This document shows, piece after piece, positions 14,541-20,088 of a stretch of DNA of 20,088 nt (position 1 is its first letter; every line of letters starts with the position of its first letter). The position numbers and the translations under genes are program-made. The DNA is taken from assembly GCA_023488945.1 (NCBI GenBank), contig JAMDBZ010000076.1, positions 1-20,088 on the forward strand. Reading direction: 5' to 3'. This DNA is from Deltaproteobacteria bacterium. Its GTDB lineage: Bacteria > Desulfobacterota_E > Deferrimicrobia > Deferrimicrobiales > Deferrimicrobiaceae. The notes below the pieces were generated by a model, which saw only the letters and a program-made list of their open reading frames with translations, did no database searches and was not told the origin of the DNA.

Positions 14541-15896
14541 TCACACGCCCACCTTCTTCCCCCGCTCGTCGAACACCCGCTTGGCCTTGTGGGTCGCGCG
14601 CTCCAGGGAATTGGGGGGAAGGACCTTGACGCGCGGCTTCATCCCGAGGACCCGGAAGACGTCGTGGACCAGCTTCCCGGCCAGCCGGGCCGGGCCGCCT
14701 TCGTATCCCTCGACGTGCTCCACCTCCACCGTGAGGACCGCCAGGTGCTTCTCCTCGGTCACCACGAGCCGGTACTCTCCCGTAAGATCCTTGTTCTGGC
14801 GCACGAACGTCTCGATGTCGCTCGGAAAGACGTTGACGCCGCTGATGATCAGCATGTCGTCCACCCGGCCGTGGATGCCGTGCAGCCGCAGGTGCGTCCG
14901 CCCGCAGCCGCACCGCTCCGTCGTCAAGGAGACGATGTCCCCCGTCCGGAACCGGATCAGGGGCCGCGCCCTCTTCTTCAGGGAGGTGAGAACGAGCTCT
15001 CCCCGCTCCCCCTCCTTCACCTCCTGCCCGGTCTCCTGGTCGAGGACCTCCACCAGGATGTGGTCCTCGGCCCAGTGGAGCCCCTCCCGCTTCTCGCACA
15101 TCCCCGCGCAGGCGCCGAAGATGTCGGACAACCCATAATAATCGAACAGGCTGGCCCCCCAAAGCTCCTCGATCCGCTGTCGCGTCTCGGGGATGGAGCC
15201 GCCGGGCTCCCCCGCAACGAAGATCTTGCGGACCGCCAGGTCCTTCCGGGGGTCGATTCCCTGGGATTGGGCCGTTTCGCCGAGGTACCACGCGTAGGAC
15301 GGGGTCGTCCAGATGGCGGTGGGCTTCCACTTCCGGAGGATGTCCAGCAGCCGCTCCGAGGGGATGGCCCCCGCCCAGACGCACAAGGCGCCCACCTTCA
15401 TCGCCCCGATGACGTCCGGGCCGCCCACGAACAGGGTGAACTGGAGCGAATGACAATAGACGTCGGTGGGACGCAGGCCGGACGACCAGAAGAGCCTCGC
15501 CTCGTAATCCTGCCACTCCTCGAAATCCCGCCAGGTGAACGGGGAGGCGGTCGGCACCCCCGTGGAACCGCTGGACGCCGAGATGTACACGAGGTCCTCG
15601 GCCGGGACGCAGACCATGTCCCCGTAGGGCGGCGCCGCCTCCTGCCGCTGCCGCAAGGTTTTCTTGTCGATGAAGGGGAACTTCTTCAGGTCCTCGAGGC
15701 TGCGCAGTGCGGCCGGGGAAACGCCGGCGGCATCGAACGCGGACCGGTAATAGGGAGATCGCGCGTACGCCAGATCCACGGTCTCCTTCAGCAGCCGGAG
15801 CTGGAGCTCCCGGATCTTCTCCCTCGGCATCGTTTCCAGCGGCTCATCCCAGTACGGCGCATAGCCGGTCGGCCCCCACAACCTGTGACTGGACAT
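14541..15896 (-). CDS. PaaK-type phenylacetate/aryl-CoA ligase (AMP-forming)
   Basis: ATP-dependent acid:CoA ligase of the phenylacetate-CoA ligase family, 451 residues. Visible motifs are SASSGSTGVPT (106-116, phosphate-binding loop), VAGEPGG (227-233), DYYGLSDIFG (252-261), RFRTGD (315-320), the Cys-rich CGCGRTHLRLHGIHGRVDD (329-347), DMLIISGVNVFP, and a C-terminal LERATHKAKRV with K437 at the catalytic lysine position. CAGMC (263-267) and CGC could form the metal-binding site seen in some PaaK proteins. The length is normal. The start ATG lies 13 bases after an AGGGGGG run. The family activates phenylacetate, benzoate-type and various other acids; the exact acid cannot be read. Position between an importer and CoA-thioester enzymes makes it the activation step of this cluster. 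Confidence 0.9.
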   Translation of the reverse strand: MSSHRLWGPTGYAPYWDEPLETMPREKIRELQLRLLKETVDLAYARSPYYRSAFDAAGVSPAALRSLEDLKKFPFIDKKTLRQRQEAAPPYGDMVCVPAEDLVYISASSGSTGVPTASPFTWRDFEEWQDYEARLFWSSGLRPTDVYCHSLQFTLFVGGPDVIGAMKVGALCVWAGAIPSERLLDILRKWKPTAIWTTPSYAWYLGETAQSQGIDPRKDLAVRKIFVAGEPGGSIPETRQRIEELWGASLFDYYGLSDIFGACAGMCEKREGLHWAEDHILVEVLDQETGQEVKEGERGELVLTSLKKRARPLIRFRTGDIVSLTTERCGCGRTHLRLHGIHGRVDDMLIISGVNVFPSDIETFVRQNKDLTGEYRLVVTEEKHLAVLTVEVEHVEGYEGGPARLAGKLVHDVFRVLGMKPRVKVLPPNSLERATHKAKRVFDERGKKVGV

Positions 15897-15952
15897 CGAC
15901 GTATGACCCCCCTTTCTGGAATGCGTTTCCCGGAACGGACCTCGCCTTCGGC

Positions 15953-15966
15953 GCCGCTTCAGCGGC
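15953..15966 (-). other. dyad over the end of the FTP/PepSY gene
   Basis: GCCGCT-TC-AGCGGC is a perfect 6-bp stem with a 2-base centre, overlapping the stop codon of the secreted-protein gene at 15959-15961. No T-run follows on the minus strand. It may form a small intercistronic hairpin before the CoA-ligase gene; low weight. Confidence 0.25.
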
Positions 15967-16738
15967 TCTTCCCGCCGGGGACCCCCTCCGCGGGAAGGCA
16001 GCAGCCCAACGGCTTGAACAGCGTCCGGGTATTGACGATGTCGCCGGACCGGGCGTCCACGAAAACGGCCCGGCCTTCCGCCACGGAGGCCGGATGGGTG
16101 GCCTTGCCCGGGAAGAAGTTGAACACGTATGCCCGGTAATAGTCGATGGACCGCGTCCCCCGATCGGGGTAGATCAGGACGCTCTCGGACCGGAGGGTGT
16201 ACTCCATCTCCCGGTAATCCCGGATGTGGCCCTGGGCGATCTTCAACGCCTCGTCGCGCCGGATCTTCGCCGCGCCCGGCGCGCGGGCGTCCGGGTAGAG
16301 GCGGGCGCCCAGGGATTCGATCCGCCCCCCCGGGTCGACGGAAAACCCGAGGGAGGCGCCGTAGACGCCCACGCCGTCCGCGACCTGCTGGTATGACAGG
16401 TACCAGCTGCCGGAGACCTTGTCGGCTTCAAGGAGCCGGATCTGATCCGGGCGGATCTTGAGCAGGTCCCCGTATTCCTGGACCAGGCGCGTGCCGAGGC
16501 CGGCCGCCTCTTCGCGGGAGAGGGCGGATCCGTTTCCCACCTCCATCAGGCTGGAGCCGATCGCCCGGATGGTCCGCGGAGTCCCGGTCAGGGGGTCGAA
16601 GTCGATCTCGAGGTCCTGGCCGTTCCGGTGAAGAACGGTCCCGGAGCCCGCGAGGAGGCCGTCCCGACGGCCGGGCAACCCGGGGGACGCCAGGGCGATG
16701 AGGATCGCCATCCCCGCGAAGATCCATCTCCCGCCCAT
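15959..16738 (-). CDS. secreted FTP/PepSY-domain protein without a protease domain
   Basis: A 259-residue exported protein. An N-terminal hydrophobic segment (about 4-18, WIFAGMAILIALASP) is followed by a region resembling the fungalysin/thermolysin propeptide: SREEAAGLGTRLVQEYG, then SGSWYLSYQQVADGVGVYGASLGFSVDPGGRIESLGARLYPDA. A PepSY-like part follows (RRDEALKIAQGHI to AVFVDARSGDIVNTRTL). In M4 proteases these modules act as inhibitor/chaperone of the catalytic domain, but no HEXXH domain is present and the protein ends soon after. It starts 7 bases after the livF stop; a GTG at 16759 overlapping livF is the alternative start. Why a propeptide-like protein sits between an importer and a CoA ligase is unclear. 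It may bind a ligand or an envelope partner. The domain call is moderately sure, the function unknown. Confidence 0.7.
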   Translation of the reverse strand: MGGRWIFAGMAILIALASPGLPGRRDGLLAGSGTVLHRNGQDLEIDFDPLTGTPRTIRAIGSSLMEVGNGSALSREEAAGLGTRLVQEYGDLLKIRPDQIRLLEADKVSGSWYLSYQQVADGVGVYGASLGFSVDPGGRIESLGARLYPDARAPGAAKIRRDEALKIAQGHIRDYREMEYTLRSESVLIYPDRGTRSIDYYRAYVFNFFPGKATHPASVAEGRAVFVDARSGDIVNTRTLFKPLGCCLPAEGVPGGKSR

Positions 16739-16745
16739 CGAAAGC

Positions 16746-17447
16746 CTACACCCTGACACTCAAATACCTCTCCTGGACGTCCACGGCCGCCTCGATCTCG
16801 GAGGGAGTCCCTTCATAGACGATCGAACCCTTTTCCATGATGGAGATCCGGTGGCAGATGTCCTTGAGGATCTTCAGGTTCTGCTCCACGAGCAGGATCG
16901 AGGTCCCCCTCCCGTTGATCGCCTTCACCGTTTCGGCGATGGCCTGGACGAGCAGGGGCATCAGCCCCTCGGTCGGCTCGTCCATAAGGATCAGCCTCGG
17001 CCGGGTGATCAACGCCCTGCCGATGGCGACCATCTGCTGCTCCCCGCCGGAGAGGGTGCCGGCCTTCTGATGAAGCCGCTCCCTCACGCGCGGGAAATAT
17101 CCGCAGATCTCCTCCAGCCCGGACGGGTCCGGCTCGCCGTGGACGCAGGCGATCCGGAGGTTCTCCAGGACCGTCAACCCGGGAAAGAGGTGCCGGCCCT
17201 GCGGGACGTAGGAGATCCCCCTGCGGGGAATCCGGTAGGCCGGCAGCCCGGTGAGCTCCTCGCCGCGGAAGCGGATCGACCCGCGCCGCGCCGCGATCAG
17301 TCCCATGATGGCCTTCAGGGTCGTCGTCTTTCCCACGCCGTTCCGGCCCACCAGGCCCACCAGCTCCCCTTCCCGCACCTCGAGGGAGGTCTCGTGGAGG
17401 ACCTGGCCCTTCCCGTAGAAACAGTTCACCCGGCTCACGCTCAACAT
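16746..17447 (-). CDS. livF: branched-chain amino acid-type ABC transporter ATPase LivF
   Basis: Cytoplasmic ATPase subunit of a HAAT-family importer, 233 residues. It has Walker A GRNGVGKTT (34-42), Q-loop Q83 in YVPQGRHLFPGLTV, signature LSGGEQQ (132-138), Walker B LILMDEP (152-158) followed by TEGL, and LLVEQN in place of the switch histidine, as usual for LivF. PTEGL and the compact length distinguish it from LivG. The start codon lies one base after the livG stop (TGAcATG), so translation is coupled. LivFGMH systems import branched-chain amino acids, but also urea, aromatic acids and other carboxylates in many bacteria. The downstream CoA ligase argues for an organic acid substrate here. 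Confidence 0.95.
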   Translation of the reverse strand: MLSVSRVNCFYGKGQVLHETSLEVREGELVGLVGRNGVGKTTTLKAIMGLIAARRGSIRFRGEELTGLPAYRIPRRGISYVPQGRHLFPGLTVLENLRIACVHGEPDPSGLEEICGYFPRVRERLHQKAGTLSGGEQQMVAIGRALITRPRLILMDEPTEGLMPLLVQAIAETVKAINGRGTSILLVEQNLKILKDICHRISIMEKGSIVYEGTPSEIEAAVDVQERYLSVRV

Positions 17448-17448
17448 G

Positions 17449-18207
17449 TCAGGCGCCCAGGTAGACCTTGTGGACTTCCTCGTTCGCCATGATCTCGGCG
17501 GGGGTCCCCTCGGCGAGGACCCGGCCGTAATGGAGCACGGTGATCGAATCCGACAGCTCCATCACGACTCCCATGTCGTGCTCCACGAGGAGGATCGTCC
17601 GGCCGCGGAGCATGGACCGCATCTTCCGGACCAGCGCCATCGACTCCTGCGTGCTCAGGCCGGCGGTGGGCTCGTCCAGCAGCAGCAGGGCCGGCTCCGT
17701 GCTCAAGGCGATCCCCATCTCCAGGATCCGCTGGTCCCCGTAGGACAGCTCGGAGCAGACCGTATGGGCCTTGCCCGCAAGCCCGGTGAGCTCCAGCATC
17801 TCCTCCGTCTTTTCCCCCACGTCCCGCCACCGGCCGGCCTTCACGAACGGGTTGAGGAACCGTTTCCGGGACTGCACCGCCGCCCAGATGTTTTCGTAGA
17901 CGGAGAGCCCCGGGAAGAGACTGGTGATCTGGAGGGTCCGGGAGATGCCTTTGCGGGAGATCCGGTCGGGGCTCAAGCGCGTGATCTCCTCCCCCCGAAA
18001 CAAGATCCTCCCGCTGTCCGCGGTGCGGATCCCGGTGACGAGGTTCAGCAGGGTGGTCTTCCCCGCCCCGTTCGGTCCGATGAGCGCCCGCAGCTCCCCG
18101 TCCCTCACCGACAGGCTGACGGAGTCGACCGCCATCAGGCCGCCGAAGCTCTTGCAGACCTTCTCCAGTTGCAGGATGTCGCGAGGGGACGCGGGACCCG
18201 GGCTCAT
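17449..18207 (-). CDS. livG: branched-chain amino acid-type ABC transporter ATPase LivG
   Basis: The second ATPase subunit of the importer, 252 residues. It has Walker A GPNGAGKTT (44-52), Q-loop in RTLQITSLFPGLSVYENI, the LivG-type signature LSYGDQR (154-160), Walker B LLLLDEPTAGL (174-184) and switch H210 in LLVEHDMGVVM. The insertion between the Q-loop and signature (about 110-150) is typical of LivG. Its ATG follows the livM stop with no gap (TGAATG), and the ribosome-binding site GGAGGGG lies inside the end of livM. This gives tight stoichiometric coupling of membrane and ATPase subunits. Confidence 0.95.
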   Translation of the reverse strand: MSPGPASPRDILQLEKVCKSFGGLMAVDSVSLSVRDGELRALIGPNGAGKTTLLNLVTGIRTADSGRILFRGEEITRLSPDRISRKGISRTLQITSLFPGLSVYENIWAAVQSRKRFLNPFVKAGRWRDVGEKTEEMLELTGLAGKAHTVCSELSYGDQRILEMGIALSTEPALLLLDEPTAGLSTQESMALVRKMRSMLRGRTILLVEHDMGVVMELSDSITVLHYGRVLAEGTPAEIMANEEVHKVYLGA

Positions 18208-19158
18208 TCAGCCGCCCCTCCGCCGCAGGAGGCCGACAAACCCCTTGGGCGCCACCAGGAGCATCAGGACGAGCACCGCGCCCACGACGAGGTCCGTGGC
18301 CTGCAGGTAATTCACCAGGGAATGCTCGAGGGACATGATGAGCGCCGCCCCCAGCGCGGGCCCGACGAGGGTGCCGGCGCCGCCGACGATCGTGTAGACC
18401 ACCGCGTGGCCGGAGACGGACCAGTGCAGGAAGCCGGCCGAAGCGTACTTCAGAGTCAGGCTGTAGAGTCCGCCGGCCAGGCCCGAGAAGCCGCCGGCGA
18501 TGACGAAGGACAGGAGCTTGTGCCGCCGGACGTCGTATCCGATCAGGCGGGCGCGCTCCTCGTTCTCCCGGATGGCGACGAAGGCCTTGCCGAGGGGCGA
18601 CTGGACGATTCTCCGCAGGAGAAGGTACGACAGGACCACCACGGCCAGGACCAGGTAATACGTGCTCCGGATGTCCGTCAAATCCACCTTGAGGAGCCCC
18701 AGGTCCAGCGGAGGGGCCGGGAAGACCAGGCCGTCGGTCCCCCCGGTCAGCCATGTCCATGTCTCCGCCAGGGTGCTCGCGATCAAGGCGAAGATGATCG
18801 TGATGATCACGAAATGGATCCCTGTGAGCTTCACCGAGAAATACCCCACGAGCGAGGCGAAGAGGACGGGGACCAGGACGGACAGCAGCAACCCCGCGCC
18901 CGTGCCCAGCTCCAGCTTCAGGAGGGAGATCGCCACGGCGTAGGCCCCCAGACCGAAGAACAGCGCCTGCCCGAAGCTCAGAAGCCCCGTATAGCCGAAG
19001 ATGAGGTCGAAGGAAACGGCGAACAGGACCCAGACCAGGATCTCGGTGATGAAGCTCTGGTAGAACAGGTCCGTGAAAAAGGGGAGCGCGACCAGGGCGG
19101 AGACGACCAGGCCGAACGGCAGGAGGAACCCCGCCCCTTTTCCTTTGTTCAGGAACAT
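18208..19158 (-). CDS. livM: branched-chain amino acid-type ABC transporter permease LivM
   Basis: Inner-membrane permease of 316 residues with about nine to ten hydrophobic segments. The LivM hallmarks FDLIFGYTGLLSFGQALFFG (near residue 50), TGIHFVIITIIFALI and GGTDGL are present. The coupling (EAA-like) loop AIRENEERARLIGYDVRRHKLLSFVIAGGFSGLAGGL lies near 195-230 and contacts the ATPases. The C-terminal GGAGTLVGPALGAALI and the Arg-rich tail RRRGG are normal. It lies 9 bases after livH and is fused stop-to-start with livG. Confidence 0.94.
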   Translation of the reverse strand: MFLNKGKGAGFLLPFGLVVSALVALPFFTDLFYQSFITEILVWVLFAVSFDLIFGYTGLLSFGQALFFGLGAYAVAISLLKLELGTGAGLLLSVLVPVLFASLVGYFSVKLTGIHFVIITIIFALIASTLAETWTWLTGGTDGLVFPAPPLDLGLLKVDLTDIRSTYYLVLAVVVLSYLLLRRIVQSPLGKAFVAIRENEERARLIGYDVRRHKLLSFVIAGGFSGLAGGLYSLTLKYASAGFLHWSVSGHAVVYTIVGGAGTLVGPALGAALIMSLEHSLVNYLQATDLVVGAVLVLMLLVAPKGFVGLLRRRGG

Positions 19159-19167
19159 GGCGCGTCC

Positions 19168-20019
19168 CTATCCGCCGAAGAGCCCCTGGGGACGGACCAA
19201 CAGGACCAGGATCATGAAGCCCAGCGCGAAGACCGTGGCCATGGAGGGCACGACGAAGATCGACCCCACCCCCTGGATGAGGGAGATCATGATCGCAGTG
19301 ACCACCGATCCCCAGAGATTCCCCATCCCGCCGACGATGACGATGATGAAGGCCAGGATCAGGATCTCCCGCCCCATCATGAAGTCGACCGACACGATGG
19401 GAGCCGCCAGCACCCCGGAGAAGGCCGCCAGGAAAGACCCCAGGACGAACGTCCACATGTAGACCTTGTTGACGGGGATCCCCAGCGCCACGGCCATTTC
19501 CCGGTCCTGCACCACGCCCCGCATCCAGAGCCCGTAGCGCGTCCGGTTGAGGAAGAGCCACAAGCCTCCCATCAGCGCCGCGGAGATGGCGGCGATCACG
19601 ATCCGCATCACCGGGTACCGGAGGTCGAACAGGGGGATGCCGGCGGCGATGGGGACGGTGATCCGCCGGCTCGTCCCCCCGAAGATCATCAGGACGAGCT
19701 GCTGGACGATCAGCATGATGCCGAACGTGCAGATGATGGTGACGAGCGGCTTGTCCTCGATCGTCCGGAGAAGACCCCGCTCCAGGACCAGGCCGATGAC
19801 GGCGACGATCAACGGCGCGACGGCCAGCGCCAGCCAGAAGCTCCCCGTGGACTCGATGACGTACCAGGCCGCCACGGCGCCGAGCATGTACAAGGCGCCG
19901 TGCGCCATGTTGATGATGTGGAGGAGGCCGAAGATCAGGTTCAGGCCCAGGGCGATGAGGGCCATGATCAGCCCCCACACGATCCCGTTCAGGACTGCGA
20001 CGGCGACGTTGGAAAGCAC
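19168..20019 (-). CDS. livH: branched-chain amino acid-type ABC transporter permease LivH
   Basis: Inner-membrane permease, 283 residues, about eight hydrophobic segments. The N-terminal NGIVWGLIMALIALGLNLIFGLLHIINMAHGALYMLGA is the LivH signature. The coupling loop TRYGLWMRGVVQDREMAVALGIPVNKVYMW lies near 160-190, followed by SGVLAAPI and IVIVGGMGNLWGSVV. The GTG at 20019 gives the normal family N-terminus; GGAGG lies 12 bases upstream. It pairs with LivM to form the translocation path. It is the first complete gene of the run inside the window; the periplasmic binding protein (LivK) is not seen here in full. Confidence 0.94.
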   Translation of the reverse strand: MLSNVAVAVLNGIVWGLIMALIALGLNLIFGLLHIINMAHGALYMLGAVAAWYVIESTGSFWLALAVAPLIVAVIGLVLERGLLRTIEDKPLVTIICTFGIMLIVQQLVLMIFGGTSRRITVPIAAGIPLFDLRYPVMRIVIAAISAALMGGLWLFLNRTRYGLWMRGVVQDREMAVALGIPVNKVYMWTFVLGSFLAAFSGVLAAPIVSVDFMMGREILILAFIIVIVGGMGNLWGSVVTAIMISLIQGVGSIFVVPSMATVFALGFMILVLLVRPQGLFGG

Positions 20020-20040
20020 GTCTTCAGCGCTCCTCCACCC

Positions 20041-20088
20041 TCATTCCTTGAACGGACCGATCCCCGGATTCTCCGCGGCTACAGCTTG
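20041..20088 (-). CDS. 3' end of an upstream gene, possibly the importer's binding protein
   Basis: One minus-strand frame entering from the right edge reads QAVAAENPGIGPFKE and stops at TGA (20041-20043), 21 bases before livH. Codon choice fits the neighbours and position suits a livK-type substrate-binding protein or another operon member. Fifteen residues are too few to identify it. Another frame ends further on at about 20023 and cannot be excluded. Confidence 0.4.
   Translation of the reverse strand, partial: QAVAAENPGIGPFKE

Noticed and set aside
13024..15516. An 830-codon reading extending the AbfD-like protein upstream
   Set aside because: The first 344 codons are the out-of-frame reading of the CoA-ligase gene; family similarity starts at the ATG at 14484, which has its own ribosome-binding site.
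17441..19978. An 845-codon minus-strand frame across livH-livM-livG
   Set aside because: It is in the wrong frame relative to three clearly conserved Liv proteins and is Arg/Gly/Pro/His-rich; a product of high GC, not a gene.
1..20088. CRISPR arrays, tRNA or rRNA genes, transposases and integrases
   Set aside because: No regularly spaced repeats, cloverleaf-like or rRNA-like stretches and no recombinase-like proteins were found on reading both strands; this was a visual search, not a computed one.

Overview
ORGANISM. The window is uniformly GC-rich. It carries a multiheme cytochrome gene with CXXCH plus expanded CX3-5CH and long-spaced CXnCH motifs, next to a small outer-membrane barrel gene. 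It also has a branched-chain-type ABC importer followed by CoA ligase, acyl-CoA dehydrogenase and ETF genes. This mix suggests a metal-respiring, anaerobic deltaproteobacterium-like lineage (Desulfuromonadota/Desulfobacterota, Geobacter-like). That placement is inference; there is no rRNA or marker gene here. The two broken genes (a 1-base frameshift near 1751-1757 and an 83-bp tandem duplication at 8625-8790) could be real lesions or draft/metagenome assembly errors. LAYOUT. (1) 135-2140, plus: two metallophosphoesterase genes, a membrane-anchored one and a soluble one interrupted by a frameshift. (2) 2121-3044, minus: an EamA/DMT-type exporter, convergent with and overlapping the second phosphoesterase. 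A GC-rich 18-bp perfect tandem repeat lies at 3106-3141. (3) 3249-6987, minus: a three-gene unit encoding an outer-membrane beta-barrel, a pentaheme lipoprotein cytochrome c and a large probable lipoprotein cytochrome with 18 candidate heme sites. The set has the composition of a porin-cytochrome conduit moving electrons across the outer membrane. (4) 6988-7355: a 368-bp AT-richer divergent control region with GC-rich dyads, a TAAAAT box and a 166-bp element bounded by 22-bp inverted repeats (2 mismatches). The second arm ends 2 bases before the Shine-Dalgarno of the next gene. (5) 7356-9881, plus: a secreted DsbC-like thioredoxin-fold protein that also carries a CXXCH motif, a glucose-1-dehydrogenase-like SDR gene broken by the 83-bp duplication, and a glycine-zipper surface-antigen lipoprotein. 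(6) 9914-20088, minus: a long co-directional run, read from the right edge: end of an unidentified gene (possibly livK), livH, livM, livG, livF, a secreted FTP/PepSY-domain protein, a PaaK-type aryl/acyl-CoA ligase, a 4-hydroxybutyryl-CoA dehydratase-family flavoprotein, an acyl-CoA dehydrogenase, etfB and etfA. HOW IT FITS. The last block reads as one catabolic unit: import of a carboxylate or amino-acid-like substrate, activation to a CoA thioester, dehydration/isomerisation and flavin-linked oxidation, and delivery of electrons to ETF. Both central enzymes lack residues that define their best-known relatives, so the substrate and even the reaction are open. Electrons from ETF could reach the quinone pool and, in a metal-respiring cell, leave through a conduit like that of block 3; this link is inference. 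The DsbC-like protein, divergent from the conduit genes, could handle thiol redox for the many CXXCH cysteines.
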